Assembly (NCBI GenBank): GCA_036346275.1
Contig: CM070726.1
Location: 28,307,410 to 28,371,409 of the forward strand
Length of the DNA stretch: 64,000 bases
Source: Otatea glauca
Lineage: Eukaryota > Streptophyta > Magnoliopsida > Poales > Poaceae
Direction of reading: 5' to 3'
In this document: piece by piece, positions 45,588-56,297 of the stretch
Numbering within the stretch: position 1 is the stretch's first letter
Layout of the letters: each line of letters starts with the position of its first letter
Made by a program: the position numbers and the translations under genes
The notes under the pieces: generated by a model
What the model saw: the letters and a program-made list of their open reading frames with translations, nothing else
Database searches by the model: none
What the model was told of the DNA's origin: nothing

Positions 45588-45878
45588 CCGGTTCCTCGTT
45601 ACGCTCTCACGCAGCAGCAGTGGGGACAGTGGGCTGCGGAGACTCCCTCGTCGTCTCGCGCCCCAGCAGAACCCCAGGGTGGTTTCGACGACCCTGTGGA
45701 CGTCGAGTTTGACCTGGAGGAGTACCTTTCGACCGACTACCTCGCCCCCTCTCAGCTCTCGGGAGCGCCGTCACAGGACACACCCTCGTCGCCGCCACAA
45801 TACTCTACGCCTGCGCCGCAGGGCTGGCCTAGGAGGGACGTCCGTCCGCCGTCGCCACTCACCTACCCCACGGGCTAG
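45588..45878 (+). pseudogene. PMD gene, C-terminal exon end
   Basis: Continues the PMD gene after the solo LTR. It encodes a Pro/Ser-rich, disordered tail (QQQWGQWAAETPSSSRAP, then FDLEEYLSTDYLAPSQLSG) and ends at TAG 45876-45878. The phrase QWGQWA.E.PSSSR also occurs in the part before the LTR (about 42715-42760), so the tail has an internal duplication. Confidence 0.8.
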
Positions 45879-46069
45879 ATCGGGAAGCGTGGCCGTCATT
45901 GACTAGTTGTACAGACGTATTTTTGTAATGCTTTTATGTTCAGCAGCATATTGAATAACTGTCTGAGTTAGTAACATGAGAGCCTTATCACTTTAAATTG
46001 TGCAGATCCATGTATGTTTTGCTTGCCTATGCCACACGACGTGACAACACACCAACGCCTCGGTGCACC

Positions 46070-46140
46070 TATCGCCTCTAGTTCGGGCGATCGCCCTAAT
46101 ATGGGGCGATCGCTTCATACTGTGGCGATATCGGCCCTTT
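46070..46140 (+). promoter_or_regulatory. internal copy of MULE end motif with TATA box
   Basis: CGGGCGATCGCCC and GGGGCGATCGC lie 10-50 bases upstream of CCCTTTATAAC. The layout resembles the left terminal region (31590-31735), followed in both places by GA-rich leader sequence. It is the likely promoter of the third gene. Confidence 0.6.
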
Positions 46141-46235
46141 ATAACATTCGTTCTCACGAGCGGTCTCGCAAAGACGGCAGCGAGAGAGGAAGAAAGAATA
46201 GAGGAGGGAGGAAAAAAATTCAGGATCAATCGAAA

Positions 46236-46795
46236 ATGCCGAGGCGTGCAAGTGCAAAGGGAAAGGGGAAAGCAAAGGAAGAAGCAAGTGCATGCGCGCA
46301 ATTTAGCGCATCAAGATCTCTTCCTACCTCGTGGAGTCAGAGCACCCATGTGTATGTGCGGAGATCTTTGCAGGCTTGTCCGCTCTTGGGAAATTCCAAC
46401 TTGGAAGAGGAGGTATTGGAAGTGCCGCAACTACGCCTTCGATCCGCCGGAGAAGAGCCTGAAGGATCGCCGCATGGTAACAATCGTACGGCTTACGTAA
46501 TATTTGTGAATGAAACTTTGCTAATTTATGTTTCATGCAGTCACCTCCGCCATTGTGTGAATTTGAGCAGTGGTATGATACGGAGATCAACCCTGACGAC
46601 CAACGGCTTCTAGACCAAGCCAATCGGCAGGACGAGTTCACGTGGCGGCTTCAAGAATAATGCGATGTTGCACGCGAGGAGGCATGTAGGAAGGAAGCGG
46701 AGGAGAAGGAGGCCGAGAGAGAGAGAAAACGAGAGAGGGCGCGGCGTGCCAGAGAGGCCCCGCCGGAGGCATGGGCGAATGGGAAGTGGCCTTGA
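46236..46795 (+). pseudogene. small GRF-like zinc-finger/coiled-coil protein, third MULE gene
   Basis: Two exons joined by a GT-AG intron (46477-46540). The ATG at 46236 opens a basic N-terminus (MPRRASAKGKGKAKEE). A one-base shift then leads into CMCGDLCRLVRSW (Cys codons at 46351, 46357, 46369), then KRRYWKCRNYAFDP and PLCEFEQWYDTE. This is the layout of a GRF-type zinc finger (CxCGxxC...RRFWxC...C.F.W.D). Exon 2 ends in a Lys/Glu/Arg-rich helix that should form a coiled coil. An in-frame TAA lies near 46660; the final stop is at 46793-46795. Its partner or target is unknown. Confidence 0.7.
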
Positions 46796-47589
46796 AGCAC
46801 TCAGTAGACGTCTGGTGTTAACTTTGGTTTTCCTTGTTCATGGTACTCCTTTCAGTTTTAAGCCGTAATAAAGAGTGCGGCCTACCCTTCAAGTGTATGC
46901 TCACTGTCCTCAACTAGCCTTAGAGAGGGAACCGATTCCATTTTCGAAGGGCTCGGATATGTCCTACTGCTCCAGTTATCCCAAATGATGTTATTTTTGT
47001 CCATCAAGATAGGTTATAGCATTTTAAGTTCATCACATTTGGTTTCATTGAGTTTGACCCTCGTTTGCGAAAGATACGACCATTTTGATGTTTACCCGAT
47101 TGTATATTCGGACAACAATAAAATGGTGCAGCCTAAAGTGACATCTAAATATTTTTACATAATTGTAACCTATGCAAGCCCAAGAATGCAACAAAACTGG
47201 TTCTGTCAAATTTTGAGGTCCTTTAGACATTATTCTAACTACTTGAAACATGAATGCTATAAAGGGTTTAAACTAGCCATTTTTGATTCAAAATGCAATC
47301 ATATTTAGATATTTTTGCAGAAATGAAGTGCATAAGGTTGTAGTAACTTATTCTATTTATTTCATGATTTACGGATCAATACACAATGTAATTCCTTCAC
47401 AATCCATAATTAGAGCCTAGCATTCGAACTGAAATAAAATTATTTTTATGCAAACAATACATAGATTTTTATTTCAGAATCTAATTCCTCATTCCAAAAC
47501 TTAAATTTAGAAACAAGTTTCATTTCATTTGGACACTCCGAGCAAAAGTTATGGGGTTCATATTAAAAAGGCATAAAATAATTACAAAA
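46796..47589. other. AT-rich region downstream of the third MULE gene
   Basis: No coding motif is seen. It holds the likely transcript ends and filler up to the right terminal repeat; no gene faces inward from the right end, unlike maize MuDR, where mudrB does. Confidence 0.55.
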
Positions 47590-47849
47590 AATACTAAATA
47601 AAAAAAATTTTGGTTGTTGTCCCGCCGTCGCCCGTGCACCGGGCGATCGCCCGTGTATGGGGTGATAGGTGGCTGGCACCTGCTGCGGCGTTATTTTGGC
47701 CGTTGGTGGCCGTTAGAGGTGGCACTGATCGCCCGTACATTGGGCGATCGCCCCATGTATGGGCGACGGGAGCCCAAATTTGCAATTTTCGTGCCCGGAC
47801 GTCTAGTTTTGAAAAAAAAATAAAAATAAATATTAAAGAAAAAAAATCT
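47590..47849 (-). repeat. right terminal inverted repeat region of the MULE
   Basis: Inverse of 31500-31760: GGGCGATCGCCC near 47641, an AACGGCC-type block, TTGGGCGATCGCCCC near 47740, CAAAACTAGA and the T-rich tip. Confidence 0.85.
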
Positions 47850-48158
47850 CATAATTCCCTAGCTGTCGACTAATGCAGTGAAGGGTCCGCTGGTGTAACA
47901 CCCTGATTTTTTGCTGTGGTTTTCTCTGGCCAGTGGATAATTTAATTAGCCTCGATAAGTTCTAAAGACACAAATCATATTTAGTTTAGGTATAAAATTT
48001 CGCGAAGTAACCCGGTAGTCCAAAAATAGGTCATGTTAAAGTGACATCATCACTCCCACTGTAATGACACCTATTCCCTGCCAATGGTACCGAAACAATA
48101 GCAAACGGAGGAGCAGAAAGAGCCAAAAAAGAAACAAAATTATATGAGAGGAGGTAGG

Positions 48159-49646
48159 CAGGGATTCAAATTTCGTTTTGGTTAACATTTCGCCCGATGA
48201 CCGAAATTCGGAATTTCGGCGAAATCTCATTATTTCGGATAAAATCCAGACGAAATTCAAAAAGAAAAATTCAAATATGGAATTTTTGAACCGAATTTTG
48301 GGAGAAATTTCCGAAATTTTGGGCAAAATTGCTGAAATTTTGGCAAATTTCAACTGAACAAAACATGGTTCAAACGATATCTAAATTTTTCTAAATTGTT
48401 TGTGCAGGTTCCTGACATATCAGTGATGTTCCCATAAAAGTTTCAGATGATTACCAAGTTTGAGGAATTTTTAAAAATTCGAACATTGCTACTGTCCTGA
48501 TAAAATGCTAACCGGCAAGTTTGAATCGAATGAAAAATGGTCCAAACCATGTTAGAAAATTTTTAATTTTTTTTGCGTGGTTATGATGCATCACTAATAT
48601 TCTCATAAAAATTTCAGATGATGATAAATCTTCATAAATGTTTAAAAATTCGAACAGTGCTACTGTCCTATTAAAAGGCTTATCGGCAAACTTGAACAAA
48701 ATGAAAAATGGTTCAAACCATGTTAGAAAATTTTTAATAATTTTTTGAATGGTCCTGATATAACATTAATGTTTCTATAAAAGTTTTAGATGATGATAAT
48801 GCTTAAACAATTTTTAAAAATTCTAACAGTGCTACGTCCTCATAAAAGCTTGATGATTAATACATAGATTTGCTTTAGCAATCAAAAAAGGTTTAAAATT
48901 TTTACAAACGGTGATAAGGAAATGCTTAATATCTCCTAAAAAGTTTGAATCATGATCACACTCCAGTGAATTTATAAAATTCTTACAAGGTAAAGTACCA
49001 TTTATGTTCTTTCTCTTTTTGAGTTTTGAAATATAATATTACAAATTAAGTTCAATGCTTACATAGATTTGATTGACAAAAAAAAATTGATTTTTTTTCA
49101 ACATTTTATATAATGGTACTGAGTCAATTATTAATCTCTCATAAAAATTTTAGATCATGATCACACTCGAGAAAATTTATAAAATTCTGACAAGGTTACT
49201 GCCTTAATTATGTTCATTCAGTTTTTGATTTTTTTAAAGATAAAAAATGAAGTTAAATTATTTTGAAAATTTTTATGTATGAAAATACACTACAAAAGAT
49301 AGTACCATAAATGTTTTAGATCATTATCAAACTTTTACAATTTTATAAAAATCTGAAAGTATTTCTGCCAAAATTTTAAAATGTCTCAAAAATTCAGTTT
49401 TCCAACAAATTTTCATAGAAGATGACTTTCTTAAGGGTTATTGGACGAAATCCGGCCCTAAAAGTTTGAAAACCGGCCAAAAATCATGAATTTTTTGGGA
49501 AATTTGGCGAAATTTCTCTGGGAAAAAAACTAAATTTTGTTTTACTGTACCATTTTCAGATTTTTTTCAAATCTTTTCTATTCGGCCGGTGGTTTGGATT
49601 TCGTGGTAGCCTGAAATCCGAAATTTGGAAAAAATTTGTATCCGTG
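48159..49646. mobile_element. non-autonomous hAT-type element, 1488 bp
   Basis: Ends CAGGGATTCAAATTTCG and, inward on the minus strand, CACGGATACAAATTTTTTCC. Flanks GAGGTAGG (48151-48158) and GACGTAGG (49647-49654) match at 7 of 8 bases. There is no gene; AT-rich interior with four diverged repeats built on AAAATTTTAGATGATGATAA-like blocks (48420-49200). Confidence 0.78.
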
Positions 49647-49931
49647 GACGTAGGCATTTAAAACCACCGTCTTCTTCTTTGCAGCCTCTCATTAATTGCC
49701 CCACTGCCATTCTTCTGCCCCCATCTCCCTTTTCCCTGCCAGCACGTTTCCTCCCATCCCTCCTTTTCCTGCCAACCTTCTTCCCCACCCCTATTTCTTG
49801 CTCCTTCTGGCCATTTGCCCTAGTCACCAAGAACACAGAACACAAGAACAAACACCGCCAATCCTCTCTCCTTCAATTCACCCCCCAATTTACAACATTA
49901 GCACATGCATGTCATACCACCTTGATCCTCA

Positions 49932-50201
49932 CAGGGTTCCGTAAATTTCGGCGAAATTCGGTTATTTCGGTGGGTTCCGAAATATTTTTATCTTGGTTGA
50001 ATTTCGGTTGGTTCATTTGAATTTTGTCAAAAAAATTCAAATTTTGGTCAAAATTTGTCTAAACATTCAAATTCGGTCAAATTTTGTCGAAAAATTCAAA
50101 TGTTTGGACAGCCATTTCGTTCTGAAATTGCACCGAAATTTCCAAAATTCGGTAATTTCGCTATGTGCCGAAAAAAAATGCCACCGAAATTCTTAACCCT
50201 G
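49932..50201. mobile_element. hAT-type MITE, 270 bp
   Basis: Ends CAGGGTTCCGTAAATTTCGG and, inward on the minus strand, CAGGGTTAAGAATTTCGG. The perfect 8-bp duplication GATCCTCA flanks it (49924-49931 and 50202-50209). Interior is AT-rich with many CGAAATTC-like repeats. Its ends resemble those of the 1488-bp element nearby. Confidence 0.92.
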
Positions 50202-50209
50202 GATCCTCA

Positions 50210-50913
50210 TGAGATGCACAACACAATTTTGCAATCGTCATTCGTATGCATGGTTGTTTGACCTATTTGGGAAGAAGAGGGAGTAGCCATATTGTGTGAG
50301 GGAGAGAAAGCGCAGCATGGTTCGGTTGACTGCCAAGGGGTGACCACAGAAGCAGGCCGGCATGGCACAGGCCCGACGCTCGGTGCAGCTGGGGCGACTG
50401 GACCTGGTGCTCAGTATGACCAAGGCCGGCGCGGCCTGGGGTGCCAGGGGCCGAGGCGACGCACAGCATGCCGAGGTGCACCAGCACGGTGCGGTGAGTG
50501 GTCGGCTGGATGGCAAGGCGTCGGCCATGGGGCCAGTAGTTGTGGCCTAGCCGGTGCATAGCATGGGGCGGTGCGAGGCCGTGGCCGACGGCGGCACGCA
50601 TGGAGTGCGACGTAGCCTACGGGGCCAGGGAATAGCCAGGCGACGTGGCTCATCCTGCGACATGACGCATGGTGGCGCGGCATGGCCGGCATGGCATGAC
50701 GCTAAGGTAGATATATGGGTGACGCAGCTTAGGAGCTCGTCGAGGGAGTAGCCAGGCGGCGGCCTGACGCAGAAGGTGGCTAGCACAGGTGACAGAGGCG
50801 CGTGACGGCCTGAAGCGCAGGCGACCGAGGGAGTTGCTTGGCCAACGCGATGCGCGAGTTTGAAGAACGGGAAGTCAGCACGGAGGTGGCTGGGCATAGT
50901 GGGTCGTGAGCGT
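50210..50913. other. GC-rich stretch without recognisable gene
   Basis: Open frames occur on both strands because of base composition; none shows a known domain. Words such as CGGCATGGC and GTGGCGCGGCATGGCC recur. It is probably LTR or internal retroelement DNA. Confidence 0.45.
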
Positions 50914-50934
50914 CACTACGCCAAAACCTGCAAT

Positions 50935-51285
50935 AGGTGACGGTCTATTTGTGACGGTTTTTTTTGAATCGCCACAAAGATAATTATCAGTGGCGGTTCT
51001 ATTTTAAAAATAGCGGGAAAAATATCAGTGGCGGTTCTATCCTCGAACCGCCACAGATAATCCAATAGAATCAGTGGCGGTTCGAGGATAGCACCGCCAC
51101 TGATAACCTAGTTATCAGTGACGGTTCTATCCTACAACCGCCACTGATAATGTATTTGTTATCAGTGGCGGTTCTATCCTCGAACCGCCACTGATAATGA
51201 ATTATCAGTGGCGGTTCGAGGATAGAACCGTCACAGATATTGTTATCAGTGGCGGTTCTAGTTAAAAACCGCCACTGATAATAAT
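50935..51285. repeat. left subterminal repeat array of the CACTA
   Basis: About ten copies of ATCAGTGGCGGTTCTATCC in alternating orientation, each pair forming a hairpin. Such arrays bind the element's own DNA-binding protein in En/Spm. Confidence 0.9.
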
Positions 51286-51288
51286 GCC

Positions 51289-51300
51289 TATAAATAGGTG
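51289..51300 (+). promoter_or_regulatory. TATA box of the TNP2 gene
   Basis: GCCTATAAATAGG directly follows the subterminal array; a pyrimidine-rich leader and a splice donor (CTTG|GTGAG at 51410) follow. Confidence 0.75.
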
Positions 51301-51410
51301 GTCAGTAGCAGCACTGGTCTTCTTCCTCCCAAGAGCAAACCAAAACTTTCAAATTTCAGATTTCGTTTTCTCCAATTCTTGTGCTTGTACTTCCCCTAGT
51401 TGTTCCTTGG

Positions 51411-52228
51411 TGAGTTATTTTTTCTCCTCTCTTGATTTGTGTTAATCTTGTTGCAATTTAATTTTTAAACCAAGTTTAATTATGGTTTATATGTAGATGA
51501 GATGAGAAGTTTAGATTTTGTTTATTTTTATTTAGCTACCATTTTGTAGTTGATGAATTTATTTCCTAGCTAGGTTCATTAGATGATGTTGTGTTCCTTT
51601 TATAGATGATGAATTATGATTAAGCATATATTTAATATTAATTGCATTTTAAGTTAATTTGATACATGATGAATTTATTATCTAGCTCCTTTAGATGATA
51701 AGTAATTAGATTGGTTTTTTAATTACTATTAATTGGGTTCTATTAGTGTACGGACATATACATCTTGCATATATATATATGAATTTATTATCTAGCTCCT
51801 TTAGATGATAAGGAATTAGATTAGTTTTTTATTTACTATTAATTTGGTTCCATTAGTGTACGGACATATACATCTTGCATATAATAAATTTATTTAATTA
51901 AGATTATTGGGTATTAATATAAATAAAATTTTAGTTAATTTGATAGGTGGGTGCTCATCATTTTTAGATGATGAATTTATTATCTAGCTTCTTTACAGGA
52001 AAAGTATCCAGATTAGTTTTTTAATTACTATTAATTTGGTTCCACTGGTGCGGACATATATTAAATTTATTTAATTAAGATTATTGGATATTAATATACA
52101 TGAAATTTTAGCTAATTTGGTAGGTGGATGCTCATCATTTTTAGATGATGAATTTATTATCTAGCTCATTTAGATGATAAGTAATTAGATTAGTTTTTAA
52201 TCAATTTTTATATGTTAATTAATTTTAG
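51411..52228 (+). other. 5' UTR intron of the TNP2 gene with about 183-bp tandem repeats
   Basis: From GTGAGTTATT to TTTTAG just before the ATG. Blocks starting GAATTTATTATCTAGCTCC recur at about 51670, 51781, 51967 and 52149, sharing TTACTATTAATTTGGTTCC and GTACGGACATATA; the two middle units are about 185 bases each. Confidence 0.75.
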
Positions 52229-55200
52229 ATGGACCGGAGATGGATGTACAATGCGAACCGTTGCAGCCGAGATTACATCGATGGGGTATCTGCTTTTCTA
52301 AGAGCCGCTGAGGAGAACAAGTTGCACAAGAAGACGGAGTACATATATTGTCCATGCATTGATTGCAAGAATGAGAAAATATTTTCAGACAAAGAGCACA
52401 TCCACTTGCACTTGATTCAAGAGGTTTCAGACTTGGCTATACACGTTGGACAAGTTACGGTGAAGAGGAAAACATACATGAAGGTGATAACGTATTGGAT
52501 GATGGAGAAGGCATTATGGCGGTGACATCGATTATGGATCCGATGAGGATAGGTTGGACATTGATGGCGATAATAATCTTGCTCGGATGTTGCGCGATGC
52601 GAGAGGAACTACACTAGTCGAGAGAGTTTAATCAATTCAAGGATTTGTTGGACGACTCGGACACACCTTTGTTCCCGGGTTGCAAGGAGGAATACACAAA
52701 GTTGCACACCGTGCTTTCACTTCTAAAATTGAAGGCAAGCAATGGTTGGTCCGATAAAAGTTTCACGGCGCTATTACATCTCTTAGCGGACATGCTTCCA
52801 GATGGAAACGTATTGCCGATAACCACTTATTTAGCTAAGAAGGTTGTATGTCCATTGGGATTGAAAGTAGAAAGAATACATGCATGTCCAAACGATTATA
52901 TACTCTATCGCAAAGAGTATACAGACATGCATTTATGTCCGGTGTGCAAATCATCGCGATACAAGCGTAAAGGCCATGACAGCGAGGGCACCGTGGTGAA
53001 GAAAGGAGCTCCCGCTAAAGTGGTGTGGTATTTACCGGTAATACCTCGGTTGAAGCGTTTATTTGGAAACAAAAAGCATGCCCAACTGATGCGATGGCAC
53101 TCGTAAGAGCGTAAAAGGATGGAAAGTGAGACACCTGCTGATTACGCGGTGGAGAACCATCGATAGGCTCTTTAGGATGGACTTGGAATGAACCGAGGAA
53201 TGTAAGGTTTGGGTTGAGTACGGATGGAATGAATCCTTTCGGTAACATGAGTAGTATTCATAGCACTTGGCCCGTGACTCTCTGTATCTACAACCTTCCT
53301 CCTTGGTTGTGTATGAAACGAAAGTACATTATGATGTCGCTTATCCAAGGGCCGAGACAACTGGCAATGATATTGATGTATACCTACAACCATTGGTGGA
53401 AGATCTTGTGATCTTGTGGAACGAAGGTGTATGGTATGGGATGAGTACAAGCGAGTACTTCACCCTACGCGCATTGTTGTTTTGCACCATCAATGATTTC
53501 CCTGCCCTTGGTAACCTATCCGGTCGTACTGTAAAAGGGGCCAAAGCATGCCCCCAGTGCATGGATGAAACCGCTAGTGTGTGGCTCAATAACTCGAGGA
53601 AAACCGTGTACATGCATCACCGTAGGTTCCTTCGCAGGAATCACCCCTACCGCAATATGAAAAAACAATTTGACGGGACAAAAGAGGATGGTATAGCCCC
53701 AAGGCCTCGTCGTGGGGAAGAGGTATATGATATGGTTAAGGATATTAATGTCGTACTTGGAAAGGGAGATAGTAATAATACATCGAGGTCTCGTACTGAG
53801 AAGACCACGTGGAAGAAGAGATCGATATTTTGGAACTTGCCCTATTGGAAGGACTTAGAAGTTCGACACTGCATAGACGTCATGCACGTAGAGAAAAATG
53901 TATGTGATAGCTTGATTGGTCTTTTGCTGAACATTCCTAGCAAAACTAAGGACAGACTGAAGGCACGAAGGGACCTAGAAGATATGAAAATCAGAGCTGA
54001 GCTACATCCTCAGGACACCGGGAAAGGGCGACTTTACCTTCCCCACTTGCTACACTCTTTGAAGAAAGAGAGAATGAACCTTGCAAATGCTTGCATGGTG
54101 TGAAAGTTCCGTCGGTTACATTCGCAAGCATCAAGAAAGCGGTCTCGATGAAAGATTTGAAGTTAAGCGGCATGAAGTCTCATGATTGTCATGTGATGAT
54201 GACACAAATGCTTCCTATTGCAATTAGAGGTATTTTGCGAAAAGGTCCGGAGGCAATCATGAGGTTGTGTTTCTTCTTCAACACGATTTCACGAAGGTCA
54301 TCGATCCCATCGGACTTTCGAGCTCGAGAATGATGTGGTCAAGACACTATGCCAGCTAGAGATGTATTTCCCTCCATCATTTTTCGATATAATGGTTCAT
54401 CTCATTGTTCACCTTGTGAACGAGATAAATGTGTGTGGCCCCGTATTCCTGCATCAGATGTACCCGTTCGAAAGGTACATGGGTATCCTGAAGAAGTATG
54501 TACGCAATCGATCTCGGCCGGAGGGCTGCATTGTGGAAGGTTATGCAACTGAGGAGGTTATCGAGTTTTGCGTGGATTACATGGAGGGGGTGGAACCGGT
54601 AGGAGTGCCTGTATCTCGACATGAGGGTAGGCTAGCTGGGAAAGGGACGATTGGAAGAAAATCAACAAATTCTTACGATCATGGATTGTTCGAAAAAGCT
54701 CATTTCACGATCTTGCAATGATCGGTTGAGGTGTCCTCGTATATGGACATGCACAAGGATAAGCTACGAGAGGAAAATCGTGGACGATCAGAGGTTTGGG
54801 TAACAAAAGAGCATAACCGTTTGTTCAATCATTGGTTCAAAGAGCATATGACTGGGAAAGAAACGAGTGTCATGTTGAGGTGGCTGGCAAAAGGGCCATC
54901 AGGTACAATCTTGACATGGCAAGGATACAACATAAATGGATATACCTTTTACACGAGATCTCAGGATAGCAAAAGCACTTACCAAAATAGTGGTGTCCGC
55001 ATAGATGCCTATGACAACACAGGCAGTAAGAAGAGTAGCTTCTACGGGTTCATAGAAGAGATTTGGGAGCTCGACTACTGTATTTTTAAGATCCCAATGT
55101 TTCGGTGTCGTTGGGTACAACTCCCAAAGGGTGTCAAGGTGGACAAGTACGGCTTCACTACTTTGGATATCGAACATGTCGGATATAGAGATGAACTATT

Positions 55201-55453
55201 CGTACTTGCGAAGCAAGTAGCACAAGTCTTCTATGTAATTGACCCGGCAGATAAGAAGCGCCATGTAGTTCTCCAGGGGAAAAGAAGGATCGTCGGAGTT
55301 GAGAATGTCGTGGATGAGGAAGAGTACAACCAGTTTGATGAGTTGCCTCCTTTCGTAGATGGCAACATCAGGCTTGAGGAAGAAACCACTCAGGAAGCTA
55401 CCTATCATCGCGACGATCATGAAGAAGGGCAAATTGTGAAAGAAAATAATTAG
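52229..55453 (+). pseudogene. CACTA TNP2-type transposase
   Basis: Starts at the ATG right after a splice acceptor. Domain order as in plant TNP2 proteins: transposase-associated domain (DRRWMYNANRCSRDYIDGVS, with CPCIDCKN), then the Transposase_21 core (PLFPGCKEEYTKLHTVLSL from 52660; GPRQLAMILMYTY frame-shifting into NDIDVYLQPLVEDL near 53365; FWNLPYWKDLEVRHCIDVMH at 53830), then the DUF4218-like part (LVNEINVCGPVFLHQMYPFE, 54335-54721) and the DUF4216-like part (GVKVDKYGFTTLDIEHVGY). It ends with an acidic tail and TAG at 55451. Frameshifts near 52490, 53365 and 54100 and a TGA at 54719 make it inactive. It would cut the element at its CACTA ends. Confidence 0.93.
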
Positions 55454-55560
55454 CTACATACGAGTAATGGCAAAATATCAGAGGCGGAGCCAGCTCTTGG
55501 GCAAATTATGACCAGGCCGCACAAGTCTTCCTCTATGTAATCAACCCTCATGATAACCAC
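55454..55560 (+). other. short duplicate of the transposase C-terminal region
   Basis: GCACAAGTCTTCCTCTATG... repeats wording of the DUF4216-like part (compare 55220-55245, VAQVFYVIDP), so this is a diverged partial duplication downstream of the stop. Confidence 0.5.
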
Positions 55561-55903
55561 TGTTGAAGATAATCTTGTGCATGGTAGTTTAAAGTCTGTT
55601 TTCGGTTTTGTTTCCTAGCTATGTGCTAGTTTTTTTGGTCTTTGAGTCAGTTTCGGACTTTGCTAGTTTTGGTGATTGTTTCAGTATCTGAAGAGTACTT
55701 GTTTGTTTTGCCGGATGACAAAATAGTGTACTATCCGATTGAAAGTTTGGAGAGTTTGTTGAGTCCGTCAGGTGAAAGGAGTCTGGATTCTTTCCTGTAA
55801 ACTGCTTATGTATTTGCTTTACAAGTAATACACAAAATCATAAAAAGCTGCAATTGCGCAGCACCAAAAACTGGTCTTCTGAACTCAGCGCTGCTATTCG
55901 ACA
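55561..55903 (+). repeat. solo copia-type LTR candidate
   Basis: Starts TGTTGAAGATAATCTTG and contains TTGCCGGATGACAAAATAGTG, which also occurs in altered form in the copia LTRs at 3227 and 30002. It ends near TTCGACA at 55903. No matching 5-bp duplication was found, so the right end or the whole call is uncertain. Confidence 0.5.
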
Positions 55904-55949
55904 ATAGCTGGTATAAGATTCAGAAACAAATTTCAGGGTATAGAGGCAC

Positions 55950-56285
55950 ATTAGTGGCGGTTCTTCAAAAGAACCGCCACAGATAATTTATCTGTGGCGG
56001 TTCGTATAAAGAACCGCCACAGATAGGAGTATTATCAGTGGCGGTTCTTAAAAAGAACCGCCACTGATAACATTATCTGTGGTGGTTCTGTATACGAACC
56101 GTCGCAGATAGTATATTTATCTGTGGCGGTTCTTAAAAAGAACCGCCACTGATAACATTAGCTGTGGCGGTTCGTATATAGAACCGCCACAGATAGGAGT
56201 ATTATCTGTGGCGGTTCTTTTTAAGAACCGCCACAGAAAATGTTATCAGTGGCGGTTCTTTTTAAGAACCGCCACTGATAATACT
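55950..56285. repeat. internal copy of the CACTA subterminal repeat array
   Basis: About ten copies of ATCTGTGGCGGTTCTTTTTAAG in alternating orientation, the same core (GTGGCGGTTC) as both ends, but located between the two genes. Confidence 0.9.
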
Positions 56286-56297
56286 CCGTCTATAAAT
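56286..56297 (+). promoter_or_regulatory. TATA box of the second CACTA gene
   Basis: GTCTATAAATAAT directly follows the internal array, a copy of the layout at 51285-51300. A GC-rich leader exon follows, ending at a donor (GGCAAG|GTTAG near 56616). Confidence 0.7.

Larger units (their letters stand above)
31500..47849 (+). mobile_element. Mutator-like element (MULE) with three genes, 16.3 kb including two solo LTRs
   Basis: The ends are AATTTTTTTATTTAATATTT at the left and, inward on the minus strand, AGATTTTTTTTCTTTAATATTT at the right. The inverted similarity runs inward for about 250 bases, including clusters of GGGCGATCGCCC. The flanks are CATAATTCG (31491-31499) and CATAATTCC (47850-47858), a 9-bp duplication with one mismatch, as MULEs make. 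Genes in order, all plus strand: transposase, plant mobile domain protein, GRF-like zinc-finger protein. Two later solo LTRs add about 8.2 kb; without them the element is about 8.1 kb. All genes carry stops, so it is not autonomous now. Confidence 0.9.
47893..50913 (+). repeat. probable start of another large LTR (5' part, interrupted)
   Basis: TGTAACACCCTGATTTTTTG at 47893 is a common start of large Ty3/gypsy LTRs of grasses. After subtracting two hAT elements, the sequence leads to a TATA-like GGCATTTAAAACC (49652) and a C/T-rich leader (49670-49910). It then runs into GC-rich DNA (50280-50913) where no domain could be recognised although frames are open on both strands. Its end was not found; a CACTA element interrupts it at 50914 or the end lies before that. 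Confidence 0.45.

Noticed and set aside
50238..50897. Frames of 60-116 residues on both strands
   Set aside because: GC-rich retroelement-like DNA without motif, start context or conserved domain.
50935..51285. Regularly repeated hairpin units, at first sight CRISPR-like (also 55950-56285 and 63165-63560)
   Set aside because: Units alternate in orientation, spacing is irregular, there are no unique spacers, and they lie at CACTA ends in plant DNA. They are subterminal transposase-binding repeats.
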